Below, piece by piece: positions 11,346-22,087 of a DNA stretch of 64,000 bases; position 1 is the first letter of the stretch, and the number at the start of each line of letters is the position of its first letter. A model generated the notes under the pieces. The model ran no database searches. It saw nothing but the letters and a program-made list of their open reading frames with translations, and was not told the origin of the DNA. A program made the position numbers and the translations under genes. Source of the DNA: Pseudoneurospora amorphoporcata (taxonomy: Eukaryota; Ascomycota; Sordariomycetes; Sordariales; Sordariaceae); NCBI GenBank assembly GCA_033297205.1, contig MU859066.1, forward strand, positions 337,845-401,844, in the 5' to 3' direction.

Positions 11346-11660
11346 GGGGGTCGCTATCCAGGTCCCAAAATCTAACCTGTTTCGGAAGTTGCACAGACCT
11401 CTTTTCTTCTCAAGATACATTCCGCAAGTAAACGTTCTCTTAACCCAGAACACAGCGATTTACCTAAAAAGCCCCCTTTTGGGCTAGCTAAGTTGCGAAA
11501 AGGAGTTTTCCGGCAATTTTTAACTACTTGGCAAAAGCATTTCTGCAAATTTCCTAGTAAAAGGTATGGAAAGTTGGATGTGCTATGTGTTGTGATGTAC
11601 TTGACTAAATGCTTAGGTATCCGAAACGGGTTAGATTTTGGGACCTGGATAGCGACCCCC
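11346..11660. mobile_element. MITE-like element with 41-bp terminal inverted repeats
   Basis: A 315-bp element bounded by 41-bp inverted repeats, 11346-11386 and 11620-11660, that match at 40 of 41 positions. The ends begin GGGGGTCGCTATCCAGG. Directly outside lie AGCCAAG (11339-11345) and AGCAAAG (11661-11667), a probable 7-bp target-site duplication with one mismatch. The interior (233 bp) has no ORF but includes the short hairpin AGCCC-cctttt-GGGCT. Size, long terminal repeats and lack of a transposase fit a non-autonomous DNA element. The superfamily is not assigned; 7-9 bp duplications occur in hAT and Mutator-type elements. Confidence 0.85.
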
Positions 11661-11901
11661 AGCAAAGCCACATCCCTTAAGGTACACTTAACATTATCGT
11701 CATCACGACCACTTATTCTGGTTGAGGACCCTCGGCTGTTGACCTCTCCTGAACAACCTCAACACTCCCAAGACAATTGTTACAGACCTGAACTGCGCTG
11801 TCTCTGTTTCTCCGAAACCCACCGCTTAAAGGAAACCCAGCCAAATTCATGCGCCGAAATTCATCAGTCTTTCCCCAATAGTTTAGGAGCAGCATTACAT
11901 C

Positions 11902-12718
11902 ATGGCGGCCACAACATCCTCAACCCAGGGCTGGGCCCAACTACGACAACAAGCCCGATCGCTCGAAACACAGGTACGACTGGACTGGCAAAAGGCGTTG
12001 GGAATTGGAAAGAGCATGAGACTAACGCTTTCTAATAGACCGAAATGCTCCTCCACACATACGCCCAGTTCTCGAACCAGACGAACATCCCACCGAAGCC
12101 GACAGATGAGGAAAGACACACGGAAACGAGGTTACAGGAGCTTCTGGACAAGGTATGCTTCACATTCCCTTGGAGCTGTTTACATAAATCCGAAAACCAC
12201 TAACCCATTGCCTCATTCAGCGCGAATCCGTAATTTCCCACCTCACCCGCATTTTAACCTCGGACCCTTCCCCTTCCGCAATGAAACAAAACAACCTCTC
12301 CCTCCTGTCCGCCAAGCTCTCGGACCACCGACGGGACCTCTCCCGGCTGCGGTCGACGCTCGAGTCGGCCCGTACGCGCGCCAACCTTTTGGGCTCGGTC
12401 CGCGACGACATCTCGGCGTACCGCGCCGCCAACCCGGAGCAAGGCGAGGCCGACTACATGCTGGACGAGCGGGGCAGGCTGGACCGCAGCCACGATGTCG
12501 CCGACAGCGTGCTGAGCCAGGCGTACGCTGTGCAGGACTCGTTCGCTTCGCAGAGGGAAAGATTGGCGCACATCAACAGGCGGATCACTCTTGCGGCGAG
12601 CCAGGTGCCGGGGATCAATACGCTGATTACGAGGATCTCGGCGAGGAAGAGAAGGGATGGAATTATCATGGGGTCATTTATTGCATTTTGCTTTTTGATG
12701 TTTTGGTTCTTCTCATAA
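11902..12718 (+). CDS. gos1: Golgi SNARE GOS1 (GOSR1/GS28 family)
   Basis: A Qb-SNARE of Golgi and ER-Golgi transport. Three exons: 11902-11973, 12039-12152 and 12221-12718, giving 227 residues, near the yeast Gos1 length (223). The N-terminus (GWAQLRQQARSLETQ) and the following heptad-rich helices match the family's N-terminal domain. The SNARE helix runs about 135-200 (RSHDVADSVLSQAYAVQDSFASQRERL) and a single C-terminal membrane anchor (IIMGSFIAFCFLMFWFF) ends the protein. The introns are 65 and 68 nt with standard ends (TCTAATAG, CATTCAG). It converges on ATP10. Confidence 0.93.
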
Positions 12719-13343
12719 GGTTGGCAGCGCGGAGCAGCGGGGGCGGACGAAGCAAGATCAGAGAGTGCCAGAGAGTGGGAGAAGAAGGAATTGGGTGCTC
12801 GGACAGAGAGGCCCGAAGTGGTCATCCTGGCTCGCCTCTTGGTGGGCGGGCACAGGCTATGGATCTGGAAGTTGTGACAGGATCACCTCTTCCAAAAAAA
12901 AAAAGCCCGTACCGCGACGTGACTGTACATGACCCACCGTTTCAGTCCTGGGCTCCAATACTTTGTTAAGAAGCATGGCGGGAATACGGCGTTCAAGGGC
13001 GTTGCGAGGCAAGCAGGTGTGAAAGTGATTTTACAAAATAGTAATATAATGTACAGACCCAGGAGAAGATCCTGGGCATTCTTGCCAGTATAATCATGGC
13101 CCATGGGCGCACCTGATTGGGCCAGAACAGATCAAGACTCTCAGCCGTGTTCGTTCGTGGCACTCTGAACGTGACCATCTCGTTGCCAGATGAGCCGGCA
13201 TGGTTGCTCACAAGCTCAATATCCCCTTCGTAGTTGAAGATTGGTATTCACAGACCTCGCTATATTGATATGGTTAGCTGGGTAATGGATCATGACATCC
13301 ATATGATCTAAACGCATGTATACGCCTAGGTATACCGGTTTGC
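12719..13343. other. Convergent 3' region between GOS1 and ATP10
   Basis: 625 bp. It holds the 3' UTRs of both genes and an A-run near 12893-12903. No gene recognised. Confidence 0.5.
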
Positions 13344-14567
13344 CTATTGCGCCGCATCGGTCCCTCCATTCAGCTCAGGGACAGCCGCTGTCTTCCTCAC
13401 ATAGTTCTTCCCAACACCCTCCTTGGTCATCTCGTCCAGGATCCTCTGGACGCCCTTGACCAGGCCTTCCTTCTCGTCACCCTCCGCATCACCACTGCCC
13501 GCCCACCGGATCCGGCAGTTATGGTCCACCAGATACGTGTAGCCGACTTTGCTGTTTAGCAACCCAATCGACTCCCGAATCTCGTCCGTGATGCCCTTTG
13601 TTACCAAGAAATACCTCTTCCAGTCGTCCTCGTCCACTTTTTTGCGTAGCGAGCCCATGAACAACCTGACCAACCACGCCTTCATGGCGTCCTCTTCAAT
13701 GTTGACCTGCACCAGCTGCGCGCGCCCACCGCTCTGTTTCAGGACCGACTGCAGGGCCGAGTTGGCTTCGGGGGCGACAAAGGTACGAATCTGGTTCTCA
13801 GCCCACATGCTGCTGAAGACGGTGACGACGGAGCAGTGGCCTTCGAGGAGGGGTGTGGTGTCGGCGGCCTTGGCGGCAGCGTCCTTGGCGAGGGTCCGGC
13901 CGTGCAGGTTGGGGAAGTAGAGGGAGAGATCGGCTTTGAAAAGACGTGGCGGGGCGAGGAAAGTCTTGCCCTTGTGGAATTGCATGTTGCGCCAGTCGCG
14001 GAAGTAAGGGCGGGAGATTTTGGATTTGCTGTGTCAGAGAGCGCATGGTCAGTCAAGCTGAGGGCATAATGTAGATGGGTAGCCAAGGCTGGGATGGGGT
14101 CCTCACAGCATCTCCCGCTTCTTCAGATGTTTTTCATAGTTGACAAAGTCGTCCCTCTTCTGCTGAAGTGTGCGCGTGTCGATGCCTGTGTTCTCTCCGG
14201 GATTTGGGGGGTTGTGCATGCCAATGGGCCTTGACAGGTGGGTTGGCGTGAAGGTATCGAGCGCCTTGCCGTAGGCTCTGGGCGCATTGGCTAGGGGGCC
14301 AGATTCTCTGAGGGCCTCGATGGGCGAGATGACGGGAGCCGCTGGGGCGGTATCTTTCAAAGTGGTATCTTTCGAAGCAGCATCAGGGGCCGGAGCTGGT
14401 GTGGATGCTGGTGTCGTTGCTGGTGTTGTCGGTTTGGTTTTCTGTGGTGATGGCGTCTTATCGGCAAGTCTCTGGTATGACACACTGAAGGATCTCCATT
14501 GGCATAGGAGGCAGGCGCTAGCTGTCGGCCTAGCTCTTATTGTTGCGCGGCTGAGCATGATGTGCAA
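13344..14567 (-). CDS. atp10: ATP10, mitochondrial F1Fo-ATPase assembly factor
   Basis: Inner-membrane chaperone for Fo assembly; in yeast it acts on newly made Atp6. Two exons, 14107-14567 and 13344-14028, joined over a 78-nt intron (GTGAGG donor, CTGAC branch, ACACAG acceptor), give 381 residues. The N-terminus is Arg/Ser-rich without acidic residues for about 35 positions, a mitochondrial presequence. A Pro/Thr/Ala-rich linker follows, then the conserved region KSKISRPYFRDWRNMQFHKGKTF, then a thioredoxin-like stretch with VTVFSSMWAENQIRTF and a C-terminal GYTYLVDHNCRIRWAGSGDA. The second in-frame ATG (14558, MLSRATIR) is an alternative start. The gene is divergent from the BCKDH-E2 gene. 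Confidence 0.92.
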
Positions 14568-15176
14568 CGGTAACGTATTGATTCGTGATGTTTCTGGCTC
14601 TCAAGGTTCTCCCGGAGTCTCCTGTCACGGTCCTCCTGATGTCAGATTAGTCTGTCCAGCGCGCGCCGTCCCATAGAAATTTCCACGCGCCAAGCAGTGA
14701 TACCCCACCAACAGCTTTGATTGACCCCACGCTCTGGACCACGCGGCTCCCGTCTGGGGCACAGGCCGAAACAGCGGGCGGCAGGAGCACAATGGAGCCT
14801 GCATTGTGCCTGCCGCAGTGAAAAGCTGTTTGGGGTTCGGTTATCCACGGGGGATGTTCCTGGCCAAGCCTTCAAGGTTCTCTCGGCCGAACGTCACTCA
14901 AGGGTCGTAAGCCGTAGCAAGCCACTCCGCCGGATCGATTGAGGACGTTGATTGGGGTAACGACACCCGTCGTATCCTTTCGTTTGCTAAAGTATTGGAC
15001 ACCGAGAGCGGCAAGCCGCGGTAGAGTATTGGAGAGGGCTGGAGACGATGTTTTATCTTTTTTTCCGGATCTTTGGCGAGATGTGATCCCTCAAGTTGCG
15101 AGATCCCTTCCGGTCTCTGTTCAAAGTAAACAAACTTTGCGCTTGGATCTTTCGTCTCAAACAACTTGTCTGCACC
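14568..15176. other. Divergent promoter region of ATP10 and BCKDH-E2
   Basis: 609 bp between the start codons of two genes for mitochondrial proteins. It should hold both promoters. No recognised motif. Confidence 0.5.
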
Positions 15177-16909
15177 ATGAAGAACATGCTTTTGCGACAG
15201 AGCTCCCGCGCCGTCGGCCGGCAAGAATTGTGGCGTCTTCGTCGAAGGGGACTGAGCAGACTTGCGCCGACTGCGACAGCCACGACAACACCATCTACGA
15301 CTTTGTCCCACACTCATCCCCTTCCCGCAAACTTGAGGTCGTCTGCTCTAGCCCAACAATCCTCCACGAGAAGACAATTCCATGCCACGAGGGAGCTTCA
15401 ACTCGTCAAGCCGGTCCTCCTTGCCGATATTGGAGAGGGTATGTCTAGAACCAACTGCGCTTGGTCTACCTTATCTATAACCATGGCTAATGTCTCTTGC
15501 TAGGAATTGTCGAGTGCGAAGTTATCCAATGGTTCGTCGAGCCCGGCGCCCGAGTCGAGGAGTTCTCGCGGCTGTGTGAAGTCCAGAGTGACAAGGCTTC
15601 TGTCGAAATCACCAGTCGCTTTGCCGGTGTAGTCAAGAAACTCTACTACGATGCGGGTGAGATGGCTAAGGTCGGAAAGCCCTTTGTCGATATCGACATC
15701 GAGGGCGGTCCGGAGAACAAGGAGGTGGAAGCTTTGACACCGCCTGAGCCTGTTTCTACCCCAGAAGGACAGCAGGCCAGCAAGGGGGAGGCTATCTCAA
15801 CATCTACGCCGCAAGCTATTGCTCCCGAACTCGAGCAGGCATTTATCGAGGCACCGTGGGCACAGGAAACGCCAGCACTCTCGCACTCGCCAGTGACGAA
15901 GCAGACGGGCAAGCACGCCTCATTGGCGACTCCAGCTGTTAGGCACTTGGCGAAGGGCCTGAACGTGGACATCACTGAAATACCTGGGACAGGAAAGGAT
16001 GGACGGGTGCTCAAGGAGGATGTCTACAAGTTTGTGCAAGCTAGGGACTCTGCGTCAACACCATCCCCCTCTGCTGCTACGCCAACCTTGCCAGGTGTGA
16101 GCGCTGCCGCTGCCGCCGCAAGCGCGTTCTCCTCCCCAGACGCCACAATTTCTGGCCCTCAAACAGAAATCACAGTGCCTCTCACGAGGACCCAGGAGAT
16201 GATGTTCAAGTCCATGACTCGGTCGCTAACCATCCCACACTTCCTCTATGCCGACGAAGTCGACTTTACCTCCCTTGTCGAGTTACGCGCACGTCTCAAC
16301 AAGGTTCTCTCCAAGTCTGGCCTTCCCGAGGGCCAGGTCAAGAAGCTCTCTTATCTCCCCTTCGTCATCAAGGCCGTCAGCATGGCTCTCTACAAATATC
16401 CCGTCCTCAATGCTCGTGTCGACCTCGTCAGCAACACCAATGGCAAGCCATCACTCGTCATGCGCAGCCAACACAACATTGGTGTGGCAATGGACACCCC
16501 TTCCGGCTTGCTCGTGCCCGTCGTGAAGAACGTTGGCAGCCTCAATATCTTGAGCATTGCCGCCGAGCTGGCCCGCCTGCAGTCACTGGCCGTGGCCGGT
16601 AAGCTGTCACCCCAGGACATGTCTGGCGGCACGATCACCGTCAGCAACATTGGTAGCATCGGAGGCACCTACCTGTCCCCGGTAATAGTAGAGAAGGAGG
16701 TGGCCATTCTCGGTATCGGTCGCATGCGTACTGTCCCGGCATTCTCGACGGTGCCTGGGGAGGAAGACAAGATCTTGCGAAGGCAGATCTGCAATTTCAG
16801 CTGGAGTGCTGACCACCGTGTGATTGACGGGGCGACCATGGCCAGGGCGGCGGACGTGGTCAGGACGATTGTTGAGGAGCCTGATGTTATGGTTATGCAC
16901 CTCAGGTGA
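15177..16909 (+). CDS. E2 (dihydrolipoyl transacylase) of the branched-chain 2-oxoacid dehydrogenase complex
   Basis: Core enzyme of valine, leucine and isoleucine breakdown in the mitochondrial matrix. Two exons, 15177-15438 and 15504-16909, give 555 residues. An Arg/Ser/Thr-rich presequence (about 1-72) is followed by a lipoyl domain (about 76-152) with the lipoylated Lys118 in SDKASVE. An E3-binding domain lies at about 229-266 (ATPAVRHLAKGLNVD..GTGKDGRVLKEDV), and the catalytic domain, from about 300, ends with the active-site DHRVIDG near 524-530. The single lipoyl domain and the VECEVIQWFV sequence favour branched-chain E2 over pyruvate or 2-oxoglutarate E2. In-frame ATGs at 15096 and 15186 are alternative starts. 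Confidence 0.93.
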
Positions 16910-19329
16910 TGTTGTTGGCAGTCACTTGAGGAAGAAAGTCATCAAAACCCAGCGTCTACAGTCACTTTGTCTCTGTTTTGCTTGCATCACCCGATTACCC
17001 CTTGGCGTATACTATACATTGCATATATAGTTTTATCTAGACAAGTTTTGCTGAAGAGAAATCGATCTCAAATTCTCCAGTGCCGGACTCCCGTTTCAAC
17101 CACTATGCGCCAGGCACGGTCTTCTTCAAAATGTTTGTCAGACCAGTCCTGTGTACAGTGTTCGCAACCCCTTTAGAGGCACATCGCGAGCTGCCTTCTA
17201 AGTTTGTCGATGTTTGTATTTCGGCGCATCCGATTCTTGCTGCTCGCATCTGCGCTCAAGTTTTAGTTAAATACATACATAGTAGGGGGGAGACAGCAAG
17301 CACGTGAGGAACTCTTGGGCCGTTCACTCCGGACGTAAATCAGTATCAATGTTGCAACCAAAATATCACTGCCCCTCATTTTTTTTTGTTTTCTTTTTTT
17401 TTTTTTTTTTTTTTATATATCTTTTCAATCGCTACTCTTCCACAACAGTACCAACCTGCATAGAAACAACCCCGATCTCCATCGGCCCTCGTGCACTTCA
17501 GGCTTCAAAACCACGGCACGCCGGATCAAACAACCGATAAGTGGAAGGTATTGCAGGATACATTAAGATGTACCGAAGCGTAGCACTCTCGCGGTCGCTA
17601 AGTACCTCCACGTACCTCACCTAACCACGTACGTCGTACCGACAGTGAAGCTTCAGGTTGAGGATGCTTTTGCGCTAGGTATGTCCGACATGCCTATCTA
17701 CGTATGCTGGGAAGGAATCTGGAATCTATTTCTCCTGCAGGTAACCATGCTTCTTCCTCTGATCATATGCACTGATCAAGGCCCTTCCAGCTTCTTAGGG
17801 TGCGGAAGGAGAGAGAAAAGGACCACTGCGTCCTGTGTGTTCAGAGGGGATCATCCCCTGCTCTTGGCTTTCAGCTACAGTCGATGTTAAGCCAAAAGAT
17901 GTTGGCCAAGGTGTTAGGCCCTTTCTGCTGCGGACTCGCCAGCTAGTCAGGTCAGCTTGAGCGGCAAGTTATTCTCATGCCTCGGCGGAGGGCGTCCACA
18001 TTTGGATACGGATGGGCGGAATGGGTTCTGGCGAGGAGGGGTGGTGGTGGGTGAGAAAAGTGCCGTGGAACCAACAACACAACCAAGGGAAAATGGAAAG
18101 GGTTCCGGGGATTAGCATTATATTAGCCTCTGCTGTATTATAGCGAGGACACATGCGGGCTTTCTTTCTTTTGTTCTTTCACGACTTTCCCAAGGTAACT
18201 TGAAGAGCCTTTGATGAAGCCATCGTGAGTGCGACTGGAGCCCATTACTGATGGGGAGAAATTTCCTCTGTTGTGCAATTTCGATGGCTTACACTGTGTT
18301 CAACCCAGGGTATAAAAGAGCTCCCAAAGTTGTCCGATTTACCACCAGCCAGGAGAAAGGTATCTTTTGCCGAACTTTGAGCAACTCGACCCGCGCTCAC
18401 ATCTTACCCGCAAGCCCCGAGACCGCCTCTCGAGTCACAAAAGCTTCTCGGCACTCATTCTTCTCCTACGATGAGCGGTTGTAACTCACCATGTTCTCTC
18501 GGGCCATTTGCCCCCTGGGAGTAAGCATCAGCAAAATAACATTGATGAACGTTTCAATGTCTTGCTCGTCGTTCGTAGTGTCCGTACATCTGGGCTGTTC
18601 CAAAACTCCGAACCCGATTTATCCAATCACATCCCTTTCTAACCTCTTGTTGACGGCTCGGCTGCCCATTCACCGTCTTATTGCACTGTGGGAAAGAGCA
18701 GTGTCTGCATTTGGGTTATATAGGTAAGAGCGCTGGTGATGAGGGGCGCAAAGAAAAGCAAGAACTCTTGGCGCCTGGATCAGTCATCATGAAACAGCGA
18801 AACAGGTAACCGAGTGATGAATGGTGCCCAAGTGAGGCTGTGCTTACCAGATCTCACATGTTCCAGTCTCGAGACTCTCCCTCAGCCTCTTTTTGCCTGG
18901 CTGACAATTGGCTGTTCGCCAGCAACGTCATCTTCGGAAAACGAAAACGCCAGAAAAGGAGGCAAGGAAGGACAGCAGCCTAAACAATCGTCTTACACAA
19001 GGCGGATACCACGGACGAGTGCGAAAGGCAGCAAACAGCGAGCCATGGGATGAAACAAAACCAACAAGAACGACTTCACACGATCGGCCTACTTACATCC
19101 ACTGTCTTCTTATCGGTGTACCACTCGACACATGCGGGTCGAAGAAAAGCAAAAACCAACATCGAACGACATCTTCTCAATCCCAACACCGCTCAAATTC
19201 CACGAAGAAAAGAACGATAGAATATTTTGAACGACGTAGTCTTTCGCCTCCACGCCCTCCTCCAACATCTCGAACAAACGATAGCATAACACAACCCAAT
19301 TCCAAACAAGACAGGGAAAAGGGAAGAAA
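16910..19329. other. 2.4-kb region without a recognised gene
   Basis: Contains the E2 3' UTR, a T-rich tract (17379-17414, with an uninterrupted run of 21 T at 17394-17414), and a good TATA box (TATAAAAG, 18311-18318) with no clear reading frame behind it. The right part is probably promoter and long leader of the small membrane protein at 19330. ORFs here look random in composition. Confidence 0.5.
17379..17414. repeat. Poly-T tract
   Basis: Interrupted T-rich tract ending in 21 consecutive T, then ATATAT. Probably a slippage-prone simple repeat; a decayed retroposon tail cannot be excluded. Confidence 0.8.
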
Positions 19330-19758
19330 ATGGCACCATTCGCACTCGCCCCAAGGCCAAGAAACCTGTCTATCTCCATCCACAACGACCTCCACGCCCT
19401 CACAAAACGCGAACAGCTCTCCAAAAGAAACATAATAACCCTAGCCGTCTTCCTCGTCATCCTCCTCTTCATTCTCCTCTTCTTCGGCATTTTCGTACCT
19501 CGCTATACACGGCAAAAGAAGCTTAAGGAGCGCCAGCATACGTTGCGGGAGATGTTGACAGCCGAGGAACGCGCTGCTTCTCGTGCTGGTCCTGGGCGAA
19601 TGGGAGGAGGCTCTGGTACTGATACTCTTGGTGCTGATCAGAGACAGGGAGGCGAGGCAATTCCACTGGACGATATGGCGGTACCGAATGGTGATGGCGG
19701 TTGGGTTGAGCCGCCGCCGCCGTATGTGGCGGATCCTAAGCCTACTTATCACCCGTGA
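19330..19758 (+). CDS. Small single-pass membrane protein with a PPxY motif
   Basis: I do not recognise the family. A single exon codes 142 residues. A short N-terminal tail (about 33 residues, with basic clusters) is followed by one very hydrophobic helix (about 35-56, IITLAVFLVILLFILLFFGIF). A basic stretch (RYTRQKKLKERQ) comes next, then a Gly- and acidic-residue-containing tail ending EPPPPYVADPKPTYHP. The PPPPY matches the PPxY core bound by WW domains, such as those of Rsp5/Nedd4 ubiquitin ligases; short membrane proteins with PPxY often act as adaptors for such ligases. That role is inference. The start is the only Met before the helix in this frame. Confidence 0.65.
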   Translation: MAPFALAPRPRNLSISIHNDLHALTKREQLSKRNIITLAVFLVILLFILLFFGIFVPRYTRQKKLKERQHTLREMLTAEERAASRAGPGRMGGGSGTDTLGADQRQGGEAIPLDDMAVPNGDGGWVEPPPPYVADPKPTYHP

Positions 19759-21315
19759 TCTGGTATGGGCATGGGACTATAGGATGGATGGATGAAAGGT
19801 CTGAGGGTTGGTAGGGAAATGATGACGGGACGAAGGTGATGTTAGGTGAAAATGATGCGTACGAGGGATCTGTATAGAGTTTGGAGGTTAATCGTGCCTT
19901 GCTTGGGTATCACTGGAGTGGGTTGCTTGGTTAACGGTTCGGAATTAAGGGTGATGGCGTGTTGAGATGGATAACCGGACTGTTTATGGGAATCAGGAAT
20001 GACTTCTGGTGTGAATGATTATCGTCTAACAACAGACACTGAGGGTGGGGAAAAAGTTTCCCATCAGATTTATTTAATATTGCCATGCGTTATTAATGTT
20101 CCAATGCAACTATGACAGGGCAGGAGTGCACATGTCCCAACAACGCCAAACCTATCCGGTAAAAGATAGGACGATATTCTGCTTGCAAGGCAGAACTCGT
20201 AGTGCACACTGTATAGCCAATGCCACAGGCTTTACCCTGTGATAGCAACGAACATATGCTCCAGAGGTAAGCGTCTAACGCAACTGCCAAACCTACAGAT
20301 CAACTCGGGAATAAAATAGCATACCGGTATCCAAGGCTTGAGCCAGATCCCGCTGCAATGTCGGCTGTGAGGAACTGCTCTTGGGCTCGGAAGCACACTG
20401 CAGTTGTCAGCCATGAGCTTTCTAGGAATCTTCAAGTAGATGCAATATGGTTGAAAAATGGGTTGGCTAGATAGTATGAATTGGTAGAGAACCAAAAGGG
20501 GGAGGACAAGGATCCATCCTAAATGTCAGAAAACTATAAACTTTAGTGGGAATACAAGCCGTTGCGACGAACTCACCAGGGACTATGTGAGGTCATGCTG
20601 TCGATGCGCATTACCATATACACATACACACTGTATGCTTCACCAACAGTCTCCTGCAAGAGTGGTCTCGTCTGCTGCTTGCATATTTCTGCACATGTGG
20701 AGCAGTCAAACGGGCGACGATCAGGGCAACGGCTTTGCGCATGAACCGATCCGATGCATGAGAAGCAATAAAGGAACACGCGGGGAGCTGGATAACAACT
20801 CGACTGTTCATGAACCAATATTTATTCAATTTGATACTTCCTTAAACCAAGCCATACCTTTGCGGTACTCCTCGCCATCGCCTGCTAAAGACGCAAAGGC
20901 AACAGACTCGCCCCCAAAATATTGCTATCCCTCCATGGTAACAATGATCCAACTGCTCCGGCTTGCTTGCGTGCAAAGCATCCCATCAACGCCAATCCGA
21001 AAAGTCCAAAGCTTTTGGCGAACTGCCATGCCCTGCAATGCTACTAAAAGTACCCAGATCCGCTTCCAGTAGGCGAATCTCCCCTATCCATATCCTTTGA
21101 CCCCATCCCAAGCAAATACGCCTGATGAAATAGATAACTCCCGAACAGAAAACACCCGAACAAATTCCAACATGAAAATCTAACTCCCAAGATAATGCCG
21201 TGCCACGGTGAGGCAAACAGGCCGCTCAGGAACCTCGAGAGCCTAGCGCCATATGCAGGTGTCGTGCATTGTATCCCCTTATCCCTTGGACCCCCAATGC
21301 AGGTCATCGAAGCCT
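19759..21315. other. Convergent 3' region between the small membrane protein and gluconokinase
   Basis: 1.56 kb, AT-richer than the flanking genes, with no coding-like frame. Presumably both 3' UTRs. No repeat or RNA gene recognised. Confidence 0.5.
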
Positions 21316-22087
21316 TCATTCCGATTGGTCCTTCTGGATTCCATCAATTGTATGGAGAACCTGGTTCAGAGCATCTGCCATAACCACCTCGGGAGGACGG
21401 CTCACGTCAATGGGGATTACGTCCGTCTCGGCGGACGTTGGCGGCTCAAGAGCCTCAAACTGGCTGTGGACCATGTTGGCACCCATGTAATGGTTTTGGC
21501 GCGCAAGGACTCGTTGAAGGAGGATCTCCTCAGACGCATCGAGGTAGATGAAGTGAAGGTGGAGGTTCGGGGTGAAGTAGGGAGCCACTCGGATGACATC
21601 ACGGTACTTGCGCTTCAACGCAGAGCACGTCAAAACTACGCCGTCATTGCCCTGATCAAGGGCCCGAATTGATGCCTCGCGGAGAGCCGTGAGCCAATCC
21701 CACCGGTCCGCATCGGTAAGGGGGATACCGGCGCTCATCTTCTCGATATTGGCTGGTGGGTGAAACTTTTCACTTTGTTAGTTGCTATAACACAACAGAG
21801 GGAAGCGTATCACTACATACCTCGTCACCCTCAATATAGGGCCAATGCAGAGATTCCGCTAGGTATCTTGCCACCGTGCTCTTGCCGCATCCAGCAGGTC
21901 CGGTGACTAGCCAGATATGCTGCTCCTTGGGAGCGTGCCGTCCCGTTCCTGACACTGCATCATTGGATGACACTCCGTTGACAGAGGCGTTGTTTCCGAC
22001 ACTCTTTACTGGGAGTCGCGCTGACATGCCGCCGGTCGGTCCAGCGTTCTGGCCGTTAACCGAAATAGGGGTATTGTACGAAAGCAT
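21316..22087 (-). CDS. Gluconokinase (GntK family)
   Basis: Phosphorylates D-gluconate to 6-phosphogluconate, feeding the pentose phosphate pathway. Two exons, 21821-22087 and 21316-21765, give 238 residues. The P-loop GPAGCGKST lies at about 63-71. Family motifs follow: YIEGDEFHPPANIEKMSAGIPL spans the splice junction, and DRWDWL, VLTCSALKRKYRDVIR and LARQNHYMGANMVHSQFEALE come after it. The domain has normal length; the first 55 residues are a Ser/Asn/Gly-rich extension absent from bacterial GntK. The intron (55 nt) has a CTAAC branch site close to an unusual AAAAG acceptor; the phase and the EFHPP join support it. Confidence 0.92.

Noticed and set aside
15053..15317. Minus-strand ORFs overlapping the E2 presequence
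   Set aside because: Antisense to a clear mitochondrial presequence joined in frame to the lipoyl domain.
18908..19435. Plus-strand ORF of 175 codons overlapping the small membrane protein
   Set aside because: Low-complexity Ser/Thr/Arg/Lys-rich frame ending inside the better-supported gene at 19330; probably 5' leader.
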